Counted from the first letter of the stretch, positions 32,213 to 43,672 are shown. The stretch: DNA of 64,000 nt from Ipomoea triloba (GCF_003576645.1 NC_044917.1:12368530-12432529); one strand, 5' to 3'. Made by a program: numbers and translations. The notes: generated from the letters alone by a model not told the origin.

Positions 32213-32587
32213 ATAGTGATCGCAATTTTAAATGAAACAAAAGAAGATCATCGAACGAGGTTAAGAAACTTTTCCAAACTTTTCCCTTTCATAATGATTT
32301 AAACTTTAGCCTTGTTGACAAATGTATTCCCTTTTATAGGATTCTGCTAGGCCAAATGTCAGTAATGATGGCCGATCATCAAATCAACATTCTTCTATAG
32401 GCGAGGTGCAAAACAGTGAAAGTTCTAACTCCCTTGATCAAGTGGTAGCATCTCATCAATCAACGTGGGCCTCAAACCCATCTCATGAAGAAGCACGACC
32501 TGAACTATCCCATGTCTCTATCCTTCCTGGTGCAAAATCCTTTATGTTAAGGTATATGGTTTTTATCGCAAGCCTTTGGAGTGAAGT

Positions 32588-33404
32588 TGTAAGATCGGGT
32601 TACAGTGTGTGCAATTTAAGGTGCAGGTACAAAAATCTATGTGTTGTCCTCTGATTCTTCACTGACGTGTTCTACTGACGTGCCTCCGGATTTCAAGTGG
32701 CATAGCCTCCAGGATTCAAGTAGCGTAGCCTCCGGGATTCAATTGACGTAGCTTCCGAGATTCAAGTGGCGTAGCTTCCGTGATTCAAGTGGCGTGACCT
32801 TCCGGGATTCAAGTGGCGCGATTTTCAACAAGAACCGTCAAGCTTCAAAATAATCAACTCTGCAAAGCTTTAAGGTACCTTAAATGCCTTCAAGATCTTC
32901 AAATGCTTCAAGTCTTCAAATGCCTTCAATGCCTTCAAGAGCTCCTAATCTTCAAGTTGTCTTCAATCTTCAAGGTGTGTTTTGAGATGTCAAATGAGGG
33001 CTCTATTTATAGTGGAAATGTAACCACTATCCCTCAACATACTCCCTAAATATTATCTAAATTAATTAATTAATTATTTAATGAAATGAACATTGCCAAA
33101 ATTAAGTCTAGATTCAAGATTCTATGATCTAATTCAAATTCAAATCCAAATTAAATTATAATTATCAAATTCAAATATAATAAAATTATATTTAAATTAT
33201 AACTGTAATTATAATTAAATTCAAATATGAATTGGGCTTGAACAAGTTAATTAATTAATTCAATAACCCAACACCAAATTTAATTGGGCTAATTAAATTA
33301 ATTTAATGGCCCAATTAATTAAATTGGTCCAATAATCAATCTCACAATTAGGCCCAATAATAATTTCATCAGCCCATTTCGATTTCAAATTTCCTATGTC
33401 TACA
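32588..33404 (-). repeat. 5' LTR of the minus-strand element
   Basis: 817 bp copy of 26590-27299; keeps the canonical TGTA/TACA ends. Confidence 0.8.
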
Positions 33405-33715
33405 ACATTTAATTTTCATTTTTGAGAGTTCATTTTTTGTGCACTGAAAATTTATTTTCTAAGTATACTACTTAAAAATAAACTTTCAGTACATTAAAAA
33501 TTAACGTCTAATATACTAAAAATGAATATTTATTCGTGGTTCACATTGTGATGTAGACCATGGTCCACAACATAATTTGCCTCAATAGCTCGTAAACTAA
33601 AAATAATACCATTTTGTGGTTGCATTAGTGGTGCTGGGTCTCTAAAGATGAAAAATAGTGACTTAAGATATAATGGGCGTTAAGCTAGGCTTAAACACGA
33701 GTTTCCCATTTCCAG
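33405..33715. other. Fragment with MULE-like end
   Basis: Units such as actgaaaatttattttc precede gaccatggtccacaacataa (33558), a terminus of the MULE-like family. The left end is missing. Confidence 0.4.
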
Positions 33716-33724
33716 GAAAATTTT

Positions 33725-34019
33725 CAACCATGGACTCGGGTCCTCATTGTAAAGTGGATCCATGTCCATGTTCACAATTTTAAAATTCTATGTTCACAAT
33801 TTTTGAACTTTATATTCACAACAGAACTCTATATTCACAATTTCATAACTCTATATTCAGTAGTATAATATAATTTTTTAATCTATATGACAAAATTGTG
33901 AGTATAGAATTCAAAAATTGTGAATATTGAGTAATGTAATTTTGTTTATTGATATATCTAAAATGGTGAATATAAAGTTTTAAAATTATGAAGAAGGACT
34001 TGGTCCACCTTGATTTGCC
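33725..34019. mobile_element. MULE-like minisatellite element
   Basis: Flanked by gaaaatttt (33716-33724) and gaaaatttc (34020-34028), 8 of 9. Ends: ccatggactcgggtcc and ggacttggtccacc. Interior: inverted arrays of ~22-25 bp units (tctatgttcacaatttt, and gtgaatataaagtttt in the other half). Confidence 0.7.
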
Positions 34020-34209
34020 GAAAATTTCAGACCCCAACAACTAAGCTAGTGTAGTCAACCAAGAAATTACTTTAAAACATCCATCCATGTCACGGGTTTC
34101 ATAATTTTCATTGCGATTCAATGATTTAAGCAAAATTTAATTCCAACTTGACAAATTTCATGTTAGTTACAACTTACAAATTCACACACTAACAACACAA
34201 CACCTCGTC

Positions 34210-34814
34210 TAGGGATGACAATTTCAATCCGCCCTGTGGATATGCACTCAAATCCATCCCGCATGGATCGGGTTTTTTTGGGTGATGGTGGGTGGTGGAT
34301 CGGGGGTATGTCTTAAAAAAGTAAACTCGCGGAGGGTCATGTTGGATTCGGGTTTTATGTACAAAACCCGCATAGAACCCCACCCGACCCACCATGTGTG
34401 TTTATGTATATATATAATAGTAAAATAAGTACTAGTACGTAGTTTATAATAAAAGTTTCTATAACTTTTGATAAATTTTTACTATTTTATATTTAAACTA
34501 CAAAGTTTATTTTTAAAAATTAACAATTTAGTTATTATATTTGGATATTTTTATTATTTTTTGTTTTAGTATAACTAATGAATTTTTTTATTTTATTATG
34601 TGTAAGTAATTTAAATATTAATTTTTGAAAAAATTAATAAGATGATAAGTGGTGGGTATCCGTAGTGGGCACCCGCATCAGGTGGGGTGGGGATGGATTT
34701 TGAAAAAATCTACCCGATGCGGGTTGGGGGTGGGAGTGGGTGGAGAAAATATAAGGTGGATCGGGTGATGGATGTAGCCCTCCCCGACCCACACCCGACC
34801 CATTGCCATCCCTA
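34210..34814. mobile_element. hAT non-autonomous element
   Basis: Inverted ends tagggatgacaat / attgccatcccta with 8 bp flanks acctcgtc (34202-34209) and acctcatc (34815-34822), one mismatch. Sub-terminal blocks are rich in gggt/accc (ggatcggg, cacccgaccc). 605 bp, no transposase. Confidence 0.9.
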
Positions 34815-35300
34815 ACCTCATCCATAAATCTTTTTATCCAACAATGTTAGAATTGTCAATACGAGTCACTCAGGTCCATGTTGGACGACCAAAACGGACC
34901 CGACTCAGTCTAGTCAACTCCCTTTTTAATATGGCTTGATAAATTTGAACCCAACATATATGCGCAAATTTTATTGTGGACCGCGGTCAACAATGCATGA
35001 TAGTCCATACATTAAAATAACGTCATTTTGATTAATGAAAAGAAATAGCTCTGTTTCGCATCGTAAACTTTGTGTGTATAACATATTCAATTTATTTTAT
35101 ATACAATGCAACTCCCTTTTAACACAACTACAGTTTCTTTTCGATATAACCACAGTTTTATTCGACATTATACACTCTAATATGTGAAACTATGATTTAG
35201 TTTCCTTTCAATACAACTACAGTTTCTTTTATAATACACTACAGTTTCCTTTCAACACACTTACAATATCATTTCAATATAACTACACTTTCGTTGGACA

Positions 35301-35962
35301 GGGGGTGTTTAGAAACTGGATGATCAGCCATTTTCCAACTGGTTTGACCAATTTTGGCTGATTGACTTGGTCAATCAGCCAAAATTAGTGTTTGGTAAAA
35401 GAGCTTGTTGAGATAGCTGATTTGGCCAATAAGCTGATTTTTAAAAAGCTACTTGTAGCAGCGTTTATACTTCAGCTGATTCCACTTCTTCTAAAAAGTC
35501 AAAATTATCCCTGCTCTTCTCCAAGACAAACCAGTTTGATTTTTTTATTTTATTTTATTTTTTTTTGCAAACCAGTTTGATCTTCCTAACTCATCCCAGA
35601 ACTCACGTATATTTACAAGTTAAAAGTAAAGAAAAAAACAATGAAAAATACTACTAACCTAAGTCAAGAAACAAATTAACCCAGCAAAGGAAATCATCTC
35701 CATCTTCAAACTCAAAACACACAACAAATCTAGATTTTTTAGTTCACAAATTAAAAGAAAAAAAAAACACCAACAACAATGGAAATGACTACCAATCTAA
35801 GTCAAGAAACGAATTTACATACAGGTTCCATCTCCAATTGCTGGTTCATTTTCTTCTGCGTCTCGCTTTCTTTGCGTTCAGCAATGCAGAGAAAATCAGG
35901 GAAAATGGGTAGGGATTGCTATTTGGAGGTGTGTTGGAAAATGGGCTGGGCTTTCAAGTGAT

Positions 35963-36006
<44 letters not shown>

Positions 36007-36569
36007 TTGTAAATGTAATTAAAAATGGGAAAACGAGTGGCAGGTTTTTGCTTGCAAGTGACTTAATAATAATAATAATAATAATTTGTAAATGTAATTA
36101 AAAATTAAGAAATTAACACAATGTCCTTATAGGTCATTTTACATACAATCAGCTAAAAGTAAACAGTTAATTTACCAAACACTCTTTTATAATCAGCTAA
36201 TACAATTAGCTGGTCAAACCAGCTAACATAATCAGTTACTCCGTATTAACTATCAGCTAACCCAATCAGTTATCAGCTATCAGCTACTCCCTCCGTCCCA
36301 TTTTATGTGTCTGGTTCGGTTAACGAGGCTTGACTGCAGTTATTTTTAATCCAATTTTTTATAATATTAGGTTTAGTATTAATATACAAAATTTATATAT
36401 TTAGAAACTATACTAAAAGTACTATTAAATACAAAAAATCAAATTTAAAAACAAGTAAAAAATACTAAAGAAAATAAACAAAGAAGAAAGAGTTTGTTTG
36501 ACCAATGAATAGTAAGTAGGACAGATAAAATGAGACAGAGGGAGTATTAGCTAATTGCCAAACACCCCC
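35301..36569. mobile_element. hAT-like MITE, second nesting level
   Basis: Inverted ends gggggtgttt / aaacaccccc with sub-terminal gatcagcca and ctaattgcc motifs. Contains (TAA)n at 35967-36005 and a Stowaway element. No target duplication visible. Confidence 0.6.
36287..36544. mobile_element. Stowaway (Tc1/mariner) MITE, third nesting level
   Basis: Inverted ends ctccctccgtcccattttat / aaaatgagacagagggag flanked by TA on both sides (36285-36286, 36545-36546). CTCCCTCCGT is the classic plant Stowaway terminus. Confidence 0.9.
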
Positions 36570-36764
36570 AATATACACTCAAATATGTGAAACTGTTATT
36601 CAATTTCATTTTATATGCATTGCAGTTTCCTTTCAACGCAATTACAGTTTCATTTGATAGTATAAAAATAAATGTGAGGTAATATCACTTGAGATGAACT
36701 ATAGTTTCATTTACCGATTTCCGTTAAGACTTGACAGGCTCTTTACTTATAGAAATGGTGCCGG

Positions 36765-36850
36765 TTTGTTTGTTTGTTTTTTTGTTTTTGTTTTTGTTTT
36801 TATTTTTTTTGTTTTTGTTTTTGTTTTTGTTTTTTTTTGTTTTTTTTTTA
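36765..36850. repeat. (GTTTTT)n microsatellite
   Basis: Imperfect tttttg hexamers. Confidence 0.9.
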
Positions 36851-36909
36851 TCATGGTCCACAAAACTTTGTAGACCATTATTGTCCATGATATAACAACT
36901 AACTTATAT

Positions 36910-37350
36910 GTTAGCGGGCTGGTGAGGTAAACGGACTATCCTACCATCCCGCACATTTTTTAAATAAATAACATTAATAAATTATAATTAAAAGTTTACA
37001 TACTTACACTTTAAATAATAATCTAAGTAGCAAAATAACATTATATCAAACAAAATTAGTACACAAAAAATACAATTATGAATTATACAAAGCATATTCA
37101 TAAACCATAAATCATAAATTAAATGCATAATTAAAGTAGCGGGCTAGACGGGCCATGCATCCCGCCAAGGCGCCAATCCTACACTTTTTTTAGACAAATA
37201 AATAAAATTAATAAGTTATAATTAAAAATTTACATAATTACACTCAAAACAATAATATTGTATCAAACAAAACTAGTACATAAAAAGTACAATTATATAT
37301 GAATATACAAAAAACATATATCAAAAATCATAATTAAAGGCAGTAAGGAA
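36910..37350 (+). repeat. Diverged ~230 bp tandem duplication
   Basis: tagcgggctggtgagg ... tcccgc ... attaataaattataattaaa at 36912 onward recurs as tagcgggctagacggg ... tcccgcc ... attaataagttataattaaa at 37138 onward; the following cacttaaa/aataat and atcaaacaaaa(t/c)tagtac parts also recur. Confidence 0.75.
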
Positions 37351-37364
37351 GTGGCATGGGCATT

Positions 37365-37485
37365 TTCTTTTCTTTTTTCTTTTTGAATACTGTTGACTCT
37401 ATTACAATGTAATATCAGTGGATCAAACTTGTAACCTCTCACTTGGGAGGGCCACAGTTATGCCACTTGACCACAAGGTTTTTGG
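37365..37485 (-). mobile_element. SINE S2 copy, minus strand
   Basis: Minus strand: ttgtggtcaagtggcataac (box A region), gtttgatccac (degenerate box B), attacattgtaatagagtca and an A-rich tail; same tail as the copies at 48448 and 15970. Confidence 0.75.
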
Positions 37486-37710
37486 CAAAAATTTTTTATT
37501 TGAGTATTCGTTAACAATAAACTAATTACTTAATTACTAATTAATAATAAAATTAACAAAATGAAAATTACCTCTGACTCTCTGAGGCTCTGACGGAGTG
37601 ACGGACGACGATCACAACTTGGTGCCTTGGTCGACGGTCGCAGCAGGCCAACAACTAGTTCCTAGTATCATAAATTTAACTTTATGATAATTGGTATTAT
37701 TTAACAGGTA

Positions 37711-37870
37711 ACACTTGTATGAGACCGTTTCACGGGTGTCAATTCGTGAGAATAGTGGATATTTAGTTAATGTGTCAAATTTTTAATTAATAAGCTGATT
37801 TCTTTAACCTCATTAATCAAAGATCCGACCCAACTCATGAATTGAGACTCGTGAGACGGTCTCACAAAAT
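37711..37870. mobile_element. MITE with gtgagacggtctcac ends
   Basis: acacttgtatgagaccgttt and the reverse complement of the right end, ttttgtgagaccgtctcac. Relatives at 47510 and 61176. Confidence 0.65.
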
Positions 37871-38134
37871 TTTTGTTTTTTACTTAACTTAGTGCACTAT
37901 TTTTATTTATTAATGTAATATTTTTATTTATAAAACAAGTAGATAAATTAATATTTATGTATATTTTAAAAAATACTTGTCAATATACTCATATATTTTA
38001 TATTTACATATTTCCTCAGGTTTCTCTTTAATTTTTTTGTGAACTTAATAGTTTTCTGTTTTCTATCTCTCACTTTTATGGCACGTAGTAAAACAACATT
38101 ATTCAATAAATTAAAAAGGAGGTAGGTATGCTAA

Positions 38135-38240
38135 AGACCTTGTGGTTTAGTGGCATTTGGTTGTACTCTCACATGGGAGTGGGTGGGTTTGAGCTGTGGA
38201 GGTAATATTGGCTCTTTGTGCTTCACTTGGTTTGCAAATT
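38135..38240 (+). mobile_element. SINE S2 copy, 3' truncated
   Basis: Box A tggtttagtgg (38142-38152) and gggtttgagct (38185) as degenerate box B; the usual tacattgtaacagagtca tail is missing. Confidence 0.65.
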
Positions 38241-38279
38241 ATGATTTCGCTCCATTCTTTTTGTTTTTTATTATATTAT

Positions 38280-38920
38280 ATAAAAAATTATAAATAATAA
38301 TAGATTATTATTTAAAATATAATTAGATAATATAATTAATAATTAACAATTATTTTTTATTTATTTCTTTACATATTTATGTTATTTATTTAATTTGTTT
38401 TTAATTAAAAATTATTATACGCATGTTCATAAAATATACGCATGTTCATATATGTCTTTTGACATGTTAATCGCTAATCATAAACAATTAATTTTATCAA
38501 ACATATTTTTATAAATCATTAAAATAATTCACCGGTCAAAATGACTAACACAATTTACTAACCACTATCCACTAACCGCTAACTATCAATTGTCAAACAA
38601 GTTCATAAATTAAAGATGTGAAATCATATGAGAAGGAAAAATGATGAATACTTATGAGACAAGACATTGTGTAGAAACTTACCAACAGCTGGGGCCTGGG
38701 TATAATAATGTACTTGTGGACTGAAGTCTTGGTCCAAACTCAAAAATCCAAATACCATTTCCATGAAAGTTGATAAAACACCGTTTCCGTATTGTCCTGT
38801 CAACCGTGACAATCAAGAAAGCTTCTGCTTACGAAACAATCACAAAGTTTCCATGACAACTACACAAGCGTAACGTACACATTTAAACAACCCACATCAT
38901 GCCAAGACCTTCTGTAGCTC
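38280..38920. other. AT-rich spacer, no gene recognised
   Basis: No supported frame. A short motif, acgcatgttcataaaatat, is nearly duplicated near 38420. Confidence 0.5.
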
Positions 38921-38923
38921 TCT

Positions 38924-39273
38924 AAGTTGTTACGCCATTGACCCAGGCCGGTCCACCTTGCAAGGTGCACCCGGGTCAATGCTCACAATTTTATAATTTC
39001 ATGTTCATAATTTAATAATTTCATGTTCACATTTTCATAACTCTATGTTCACAATTTCATAATTCTATGTTCACAGTTTCACAACTCCATGTTCACAATT
39101 TCATAGCTCTATGTTCACAATTTCATAACTTTATATTGTGAACATAGAGTTCAAAATTGTATATATAAATTGTGAACATAAAATTCTAAAATTGTGAACA
39201 TAGAGTTATAAAATTATGAACATAGACTCGGATCTACCTTACAAGGTGGACCCGTGTCCATAGCATAATTTGC
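38924..39273. mobile_element. MULE-like minisatellite element
   Basis: Flanked by gtagctctct at 38914-38923 and 39274-39283 (10 bp, perfect). Ends: left includes ggtccaccttgcaagg; right ggtggacccgtgtccatagc then ataatttgc. The interior is an inverted pair of arrays of ~22-24 bp units (actctatgttcacaatttca; then its complement) meeting at about 39130. Confidence 0.85.
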
Positions 39274-39289
39274 GTAGCTCTCTTGGAAA

Positions 39290-40270
39290 GGCCACGGTAT
39301 CAAACTTTGGCAGTGAAGTATTGATTTTTTAAACTGTAACAGATAAAATAAGTATAAAATATATAAATACTACCTTGTAATAGAGTCAATAATATTTTAA
39401 AATGAAAACTCATATCATCTATAATTTCATAACTAGTATGCTAATAACATATATTGAATAATTATAGTACAAAATAAATAAATAAATAAATTTATATAGT
39501 GTGAAATAAATAAATAAATTATCAAAATATTATATGATATTCTAACATTCTTTTATTATAATAACGTAAGCATAGTATCTTGTATCAAATTTTGCTTATC
39601 TTAAGATTAAATTAAAAAAGACTACATACTTGTTAGACTCCAAAAATATCATGGTGATATAAAGAGAGTTATACCAAAAAAAAAAATCATAGAGACTAAA
39701 CTTGATTTATGAGTATTATTTATGGGCAATGAACACCTATAAGTTAGAGTACGTGTAAAGTAATTTTGGTAGATACAAATTTTGCATTTAAAATTTTTAA
39801 TTAAATATAATATAGGCAGCACAATAAATAATGTATTTAATTTGACTGTCCAAATGTAATAGAATTTATATATGCTAAACTATTGCACCAAATGCAATAT
39901 TAGTAAATGCAGGTGTGTTGATGCCAATTCATAAAAAATGAAAACACTGTTTTAAGTGTATTGTATTGTATTAGGTATGTATAAATGCACGACAAAGTGT
40001 TCGGAAATGCATCATTAGATGTGGTGTCGTGTTGGACATTTTTTGTGTGTAATGCATTGTTGCATTTTTGAACACTGTGTAGTATATATTTCATGCCGAT
40101 TAATGAATCCGCCACAGTCGTACGGGAAACACTATCCACGTTTGAACCAGTAATTTAGTATATATATATAGAACTTTTCAAAGTTGGAAGATTTGTTACG
40201 CTTTCAGTGTATTACACCAAAACTTCCACGACGACTTTGAAGTTTTGATTGACTCGATCGGTTCCCAGTT
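39290..40270. other. Upstream region of the CML gene
   Basis: AT-rich with no coding frame. The last few hundred bases presumably contain the CML promoter; no regulatory motif beyond the TATA box is assigned. Confidence 0.5.
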
Positions 40271-40276
40271 TCCTTC

Positions 40277-40286
40277 TATATATATA
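40277..40286 (+). promoter_or_regulatory. TATA box of the CML gene
   Basis: ctatatatatacagc, 51-60 bases before the ATG, a normal plant distance for a short 5'UTR. Confidence 0.65.
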
Positions 40287-40336
40287 CAGCCTTCCAAGCT
40301 GCTAGCAAATTAAATGTTGTTAATTATATTGTAATA

Positions 40337-40882
40337 ATGGAAAAGATAATCTCCTTCTCTATTGCTGGTTTCACACTTTTGAGCAGTAAGGCAACTGATC
40401 TACTTAAGGTTGCCTTAGCATGCATGATTCTTAGTTTCATTGCTTCATTTCAAGATTTCTGCACTTTCTTTCCACTTCTACTCCGCCTCATTCTCTTCCT
40501 CTTTTCTTTACCCCAATATTGCTTCTCGTCCAGGCGTAACAAAGCCATTGCTGATGGTGTTGAATGCAGAGAAAATATTGATGATGAGCTGTTTGTAGTG
40601 GACGGATTGATAAACACAAGGGTTTGTTTGGAAGAGGTTTCGCATTTGTTTGATGAAAGCGAGCCTAGTTTCGAGGAAATTAAGGGAACATTTGGCATGT
40701 TTGATGAGGATGGGGATGGGTACATAGATGAAAAAGATTTGGGGAAACTCCTGTTCAGGATGGGGTTTAGTGAGTTTTCGCAACAAGATTGCAGAGGGAT
40801 GATCAAGGCCTTTGATGAAAACAAAGATGGGAGGATTGATATTGGAGAATTTTTGAAGCTCATGGAGGATAGCTTTGACTAG
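40337..40882 (+). CDS. CML: Calmodulin-like EF-hand protein, CML45/46/47 type
   Basis: 181 codons, no intron, ATG in context taataatgg. Two canonical EF-hand loops lie in the C-terminal third: DEDGDGYIDEKD (residues 123-134, Asp instead of Glu at position 12) and DENKDGRIDIGE (160-171, all ligands standard). Two hands with the typical spacing form one Ca2+-binding pair. Residues about 20-60 are strongly hydrophobic (LLKVALACMILSFIA; FPLLLRLILFLFSLP), suggesting a membrane anchor or signal, as in the CML45/46-like proteins I compare it with. An acidic stretch (ENIDDEL, FDESEPSFEEIK) links the two parts. Such proteins are Ca2+ sensors that relay stress and developmental signals. The frame is intact with normal gene-like composition, so it is probably functional. 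Assignment to CML45-47 is by memory of the family architecture; the exact orthologue is unknown. Confidence 0.88.
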   Translation: MEKIISFSIAGFTLLSSKATDLLKVALACMILSFIASFQDFCTFFPLLLRLILFLFSLPQYCFSSRRNKAIADGVECRENIDDELFVVDGLINTRVCLEEVSHLFDESEPSFEEIKGTFGMFDEDGDGYIDEKDLGKLLFRMGFSEFSQQDCRGMIKAFDENKDGRIDIGEFLKLMEDSFD

Positions 40883-41010
40883 AATGTCTGTTTGATGCTT
40901 TAGTTTCTCTTTTGTTTGTTAAACAGGTATTATGGATAAGTTACGAAGTAATATTAATTGATTACTTATTTTTATAAAATAATTTGTGTTATGGAGCATT
41001 TTATATATAT
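40883..41010 (+). other. Presumed 3'UTR of the CML gene
   Basis: tgtttgatgctttagtttct follows the stop; AT-rich with aataat motifs. The part 40945-41002 is repeated at 42742-42806. Confidence 0.5.
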
Positions 41011-42806
41011 AGATTTTCCGGGGTGAAAAATCTAGATCATGGCTAGCTACTATCACCAAGCTTGGTATTATCACACTTGCTCTGGACAGGAGCAATTATT
41101 TCATATGGGATCTTGATGTTCAGATCTATCTCACATCTACGCCACTTGAAGACACGTTCGTTACGAAGCCCACGAGCGATGCGGCCCAAAAAGCCCCCTG
41201 AAAAAGGAATACCAGCTTACTGAAAAGGACTCCTATGTTTTACGAAAACCCCTCAATGGCCATTTTATCTAACAAATATCACTAGCCTTCCTCAGACATA
41301 ATTTGACTGAGTTAAATAACTCAGTTTTACACAAAATTGTGTCCCAACTTAAGTTGTGTAAATAGGATATTTCTAACACGAAACTTGATTGAAAAGACCT
41401 AGTCGTGCCCTCTTTTCAAGGAAATAACAATACTCTAACAACAATATTGGGTACAAAATTATACAAAATATCCTACGCCTATTTCCACCCCCTCCTAGCT
41501 GGATATACACCAGTGCCTAAAGCACACAATGTTGCCTAGTTGTGCAACACCAAGAGGGGTTGTAAGTGGTAAGGCCAAGGTGGCCACAACAACAACAATA
41601 ATTCTCGAAACCAGCATAAAAAGCACAATAATCCATCTTATCGAGGATAACCACATTCATACAAATCATAACTTTGCCCCATCAACAAGTATGCTTCAAA
41701 TGTGGATATAAAAGGCGTTGGTCACATGCGTGCCACATCCCGAAAGCATTTTGTTGAAACCTAAATCAATAGCACACTGTTGAATCCAACTACATTGCAT
41801 TGCCTAAAGCAAATGCTCTTGTTGATCATATCATATTGATAACCTAGTTTTCATTATGTTCCCTTTTTAAATGTTCTTTATATCCAAACGTTTAACAACT
41901 TCCTATCTTTTTTATATGGTTTCCTTTGTGGGCTCCAGTAGAGCATCAGTTTAACTCTATACATTTAAAAGATATTAAGTCAATTGGTTTTCATACCATA
42001 AAAGTTCATTAATCGAAATTAAATACCTTATCATAACCTACTTCGATCAAATATCCTTCATCGAATGAGTAGACATATGTTACTCACGATCTACAAAGAC
42101 GGATATGATCTAGTACCTTATGGATAATGCTCTATTAACTTCGTTAACTTTTCAACGATTACTATATGGCATTGAGCATTAAGGCAGAGCATCAAATACC
42201 TTAGGACCAAAACCACATGGTTTAGCTAAATTAATCGAGTTCACATTATTGCTAAACTATTATGTTTTTAGAAACTCCAAATGTGCCAAATACTTGTTGG
42301 GGAAATGTTGTTGCTACTTTATTTCTACAAATTTCGGCGCACTGCATATCCGTATTCCCCCTTATATCTACTACGTAGTTTTCAAACAAACATTTCCAAA
42401 TATGCGTTTTTATTCCAATGAATGCAATTCATTCTATTACATAACCACCATATTATAACTCTAAACCTCCACCTGTTGTCTCAACTATTGCCCCTGAGAG
42501 AGACGCGATGGATAAGTTGACTGAACGAAGATCGGTTCACGACATTAGGGAGAGATATAATCAAATTTAAATAGAATGTCGAGAAATTTCATTGAATGAA
42601 AATGATCTTCAAAAAACTAATAAATCCACGTACCAATTAGACTGAACTGGAAATTCAGAAAGATATCTTCCAAATAAATCTATTTCATAAAAAGAGTGAC
42701 TATGTCCCATACACATCCCCAAATTGGGCTATAATTAGTTATGGAGTAATATTAATTGATTACTTATTTTCGTAAAATAATTTTAAAGTGTTATGGAGCA
42801 TTTTAG
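40945..42806 (+). repeat. ~60 bp direct repeat flanking a copia remnant
   Basis: 40945-41002 and 42742-42806 share agtaatattaattgattact then tattt(t/c)(a/g)taaaataattt and gtgttatggagcatttta, with one small insertion. About 1.8 kb apart. Confidence 0.85.
41017..42725 (+). pseudogene. Ty1/copia Gag-Pol remnant, internally deleted
   Basis: Broken plus-strand frames show: LDRSNYFIWDLDVQIYLTST (Gag N-terminal region), MLPSCATPRGVVSGK (a copia Gag linker-like segment), CFKCGYKRRWSHACHIPKAF (CCHC zinc knuckle with the His apparently replaced by Arg, about 41691), and near 42600 NPRTN then TELEIQKDIFQINL, resembling the DPRT.ECELEVQ..IHLQ region upstream of reverse transcriptase. Many stops and frameshifts; most of pol is missing. 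Both sides are bounded by the 60 bp direct repeat. It lies directly downstream of the CML gene in the same orientation. Confidence 0.7.
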
Positions 42807-42918
42807 TGTATAATGACAACTATGAAGTTTTTACCATTATTTGGTTAATTTCTTTTTATTTTTTTGTAAAAATTATTTGGTTAATTTCTAATGGTAATAA
42901 TTTTGTATATATTACCAT

Positions 42919-43550
42919 GGCTATGCTTGGCAAACCTAGCTGAAACAATAGCTGAAAACTGAAAAGTAGCTGAAAGCTGAAAAGCTATAAGCTCGAAGCT
43001 GAAATCTGATGAAGAGCTGTTATGCTTAAAAGTGTTTGGTAAAATTAGCTTTTTGATAAGTTGATAAATGTAAAAAGACTAAAAATGACATTTTCATAAA
43101 AGTTAAATAGTTTTAAATTTAAATAGGTTTGTTTACATATTAAAATATAAAATAATGAAATTAATATAATTTAATAAAATATAAAGTAAGAATATATATT
43201 TGAAAATATATAAAGTAAAACAAGATGTTTATAATTCATAAAATTAGTTCATACAAAAAATTATTGTTCAAACATAAATATCAATTTAAAATTACTAAGA
43301 AAAAAGGTCAAAAGAGTTTTAATTGGAAGGGATAAATAATGTTATTTATATAAAATAATAAGGATAAAGATGGAAAAAAGTTAAGAAACTACTAGCTTAT
43401 TTTTGAAAAGCTACCTGAAGTAGCGTTTCAAAATAAGCTCTTATTTTAAGCTACTAGCTTATTTTGAGAACATTACCAAACAAAACTTATAGCTTATTAG
43501 TAGCTTAAAATAAGCCATAAGCTCCTAAATAAGCTCTGTCAAACACAGCC
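42919..43550. mobile_element. hAT-like MITE, single copy
   Basis: Ends ggctatgcttggcaaaccta / gctctgtcaaacacagcc; interior matches half of 18877-20541 (gtttggtaaaattagctttt). Flanks ambiguous because of (TA) sequence. Confidence 0.65.
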
Positions 43551-43672
43551 CATATATATATTTCCGAAAAATATTTTAAAAGCTTGTGATTTTGCAGTTG
43601 TCTTTGAAACAGTATGTTAAAGATTACTATTTGGGCCTATCTTGGGTCTCACCATTATATTATTGATTTATA

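Larger units (their letters stand above)
29170..32560 (+). pseudogene. Plant mobile domain (PMD, aminotransferase-like) gene, decayed
   Basis: Conceptual translation across several frames gives the ordered PMD landmarks: LVVNPPLVPYSQPK, IYDDVYASLFTYDRN, NTLITSSGEMSISLRDLY then IIGGLP, SRNLEDEVYLATFLACWLCT then FALPG, CLASPVLASIYYDL, and HYVYGLLSAYFQTHF, ending in a frame that stops at 30657. A further frame, 30689-30966, and one at 32340-32550 (SIGEVQNSESSNSLDQ) probably belong to the same protein. Stops and frameshifts occur near 29640, 29740 and 30115. PMD proteins such as MAIN/MAIL1 act in silencing and genome stability, and many PMD genes ride in transposons. It lies antisense inside an LTR element and is split by a solo LTR. 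Inactive as it stands; family call confident. Confidence 0.8.
26590..33404 (-). mobile_element. LTR retrotransposon (minus strand) with antisense PMD gene; no pol seen
   Basis: Direct repeats at 26590-27299 and 32588-33404 read, on the minus strand, TGTAGACA...GATCTTACA (TG...CA). Flanking 5-mers atatt (26585-26589) and acatt (33405-33409) match at 4 of 5. Just upstream of the 3' LTR on the minus strand is a purine-rich gatggggcaatt, placed as a polypurine tract. The internal 5.3 kb shows no recognisable gag, RT or integrase; it carries a decayed PMD gene on the plus strand and a nested solo LTR (31000-32212). I could not identify a primer binding site. Tat-like lineage is inferred from the antisense extra ORF. 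Confidence 0.6.
34963..36901. mobile_element. MULE-like element, expanded by nested insertions
   Basis: Flanks acatatatg (34954-34962) and acttatatg (36902-36910), 8 of 9. Left end cgcaaattttattgtgga then ccgcggtc; right end includes catggtccacaaaac. The interior on both sides of 35301-36569 shows tttcaacacaactacagttt-type units and belongs together once the insertion is removed. Confidence 0.65.

Noticed and set aside
40450..40863. 137-codon minus-strand frame opposite the CML gene
   Set aside because: Shadow of the real plus-strand EF-hand frame; Ser-rich and without motif.
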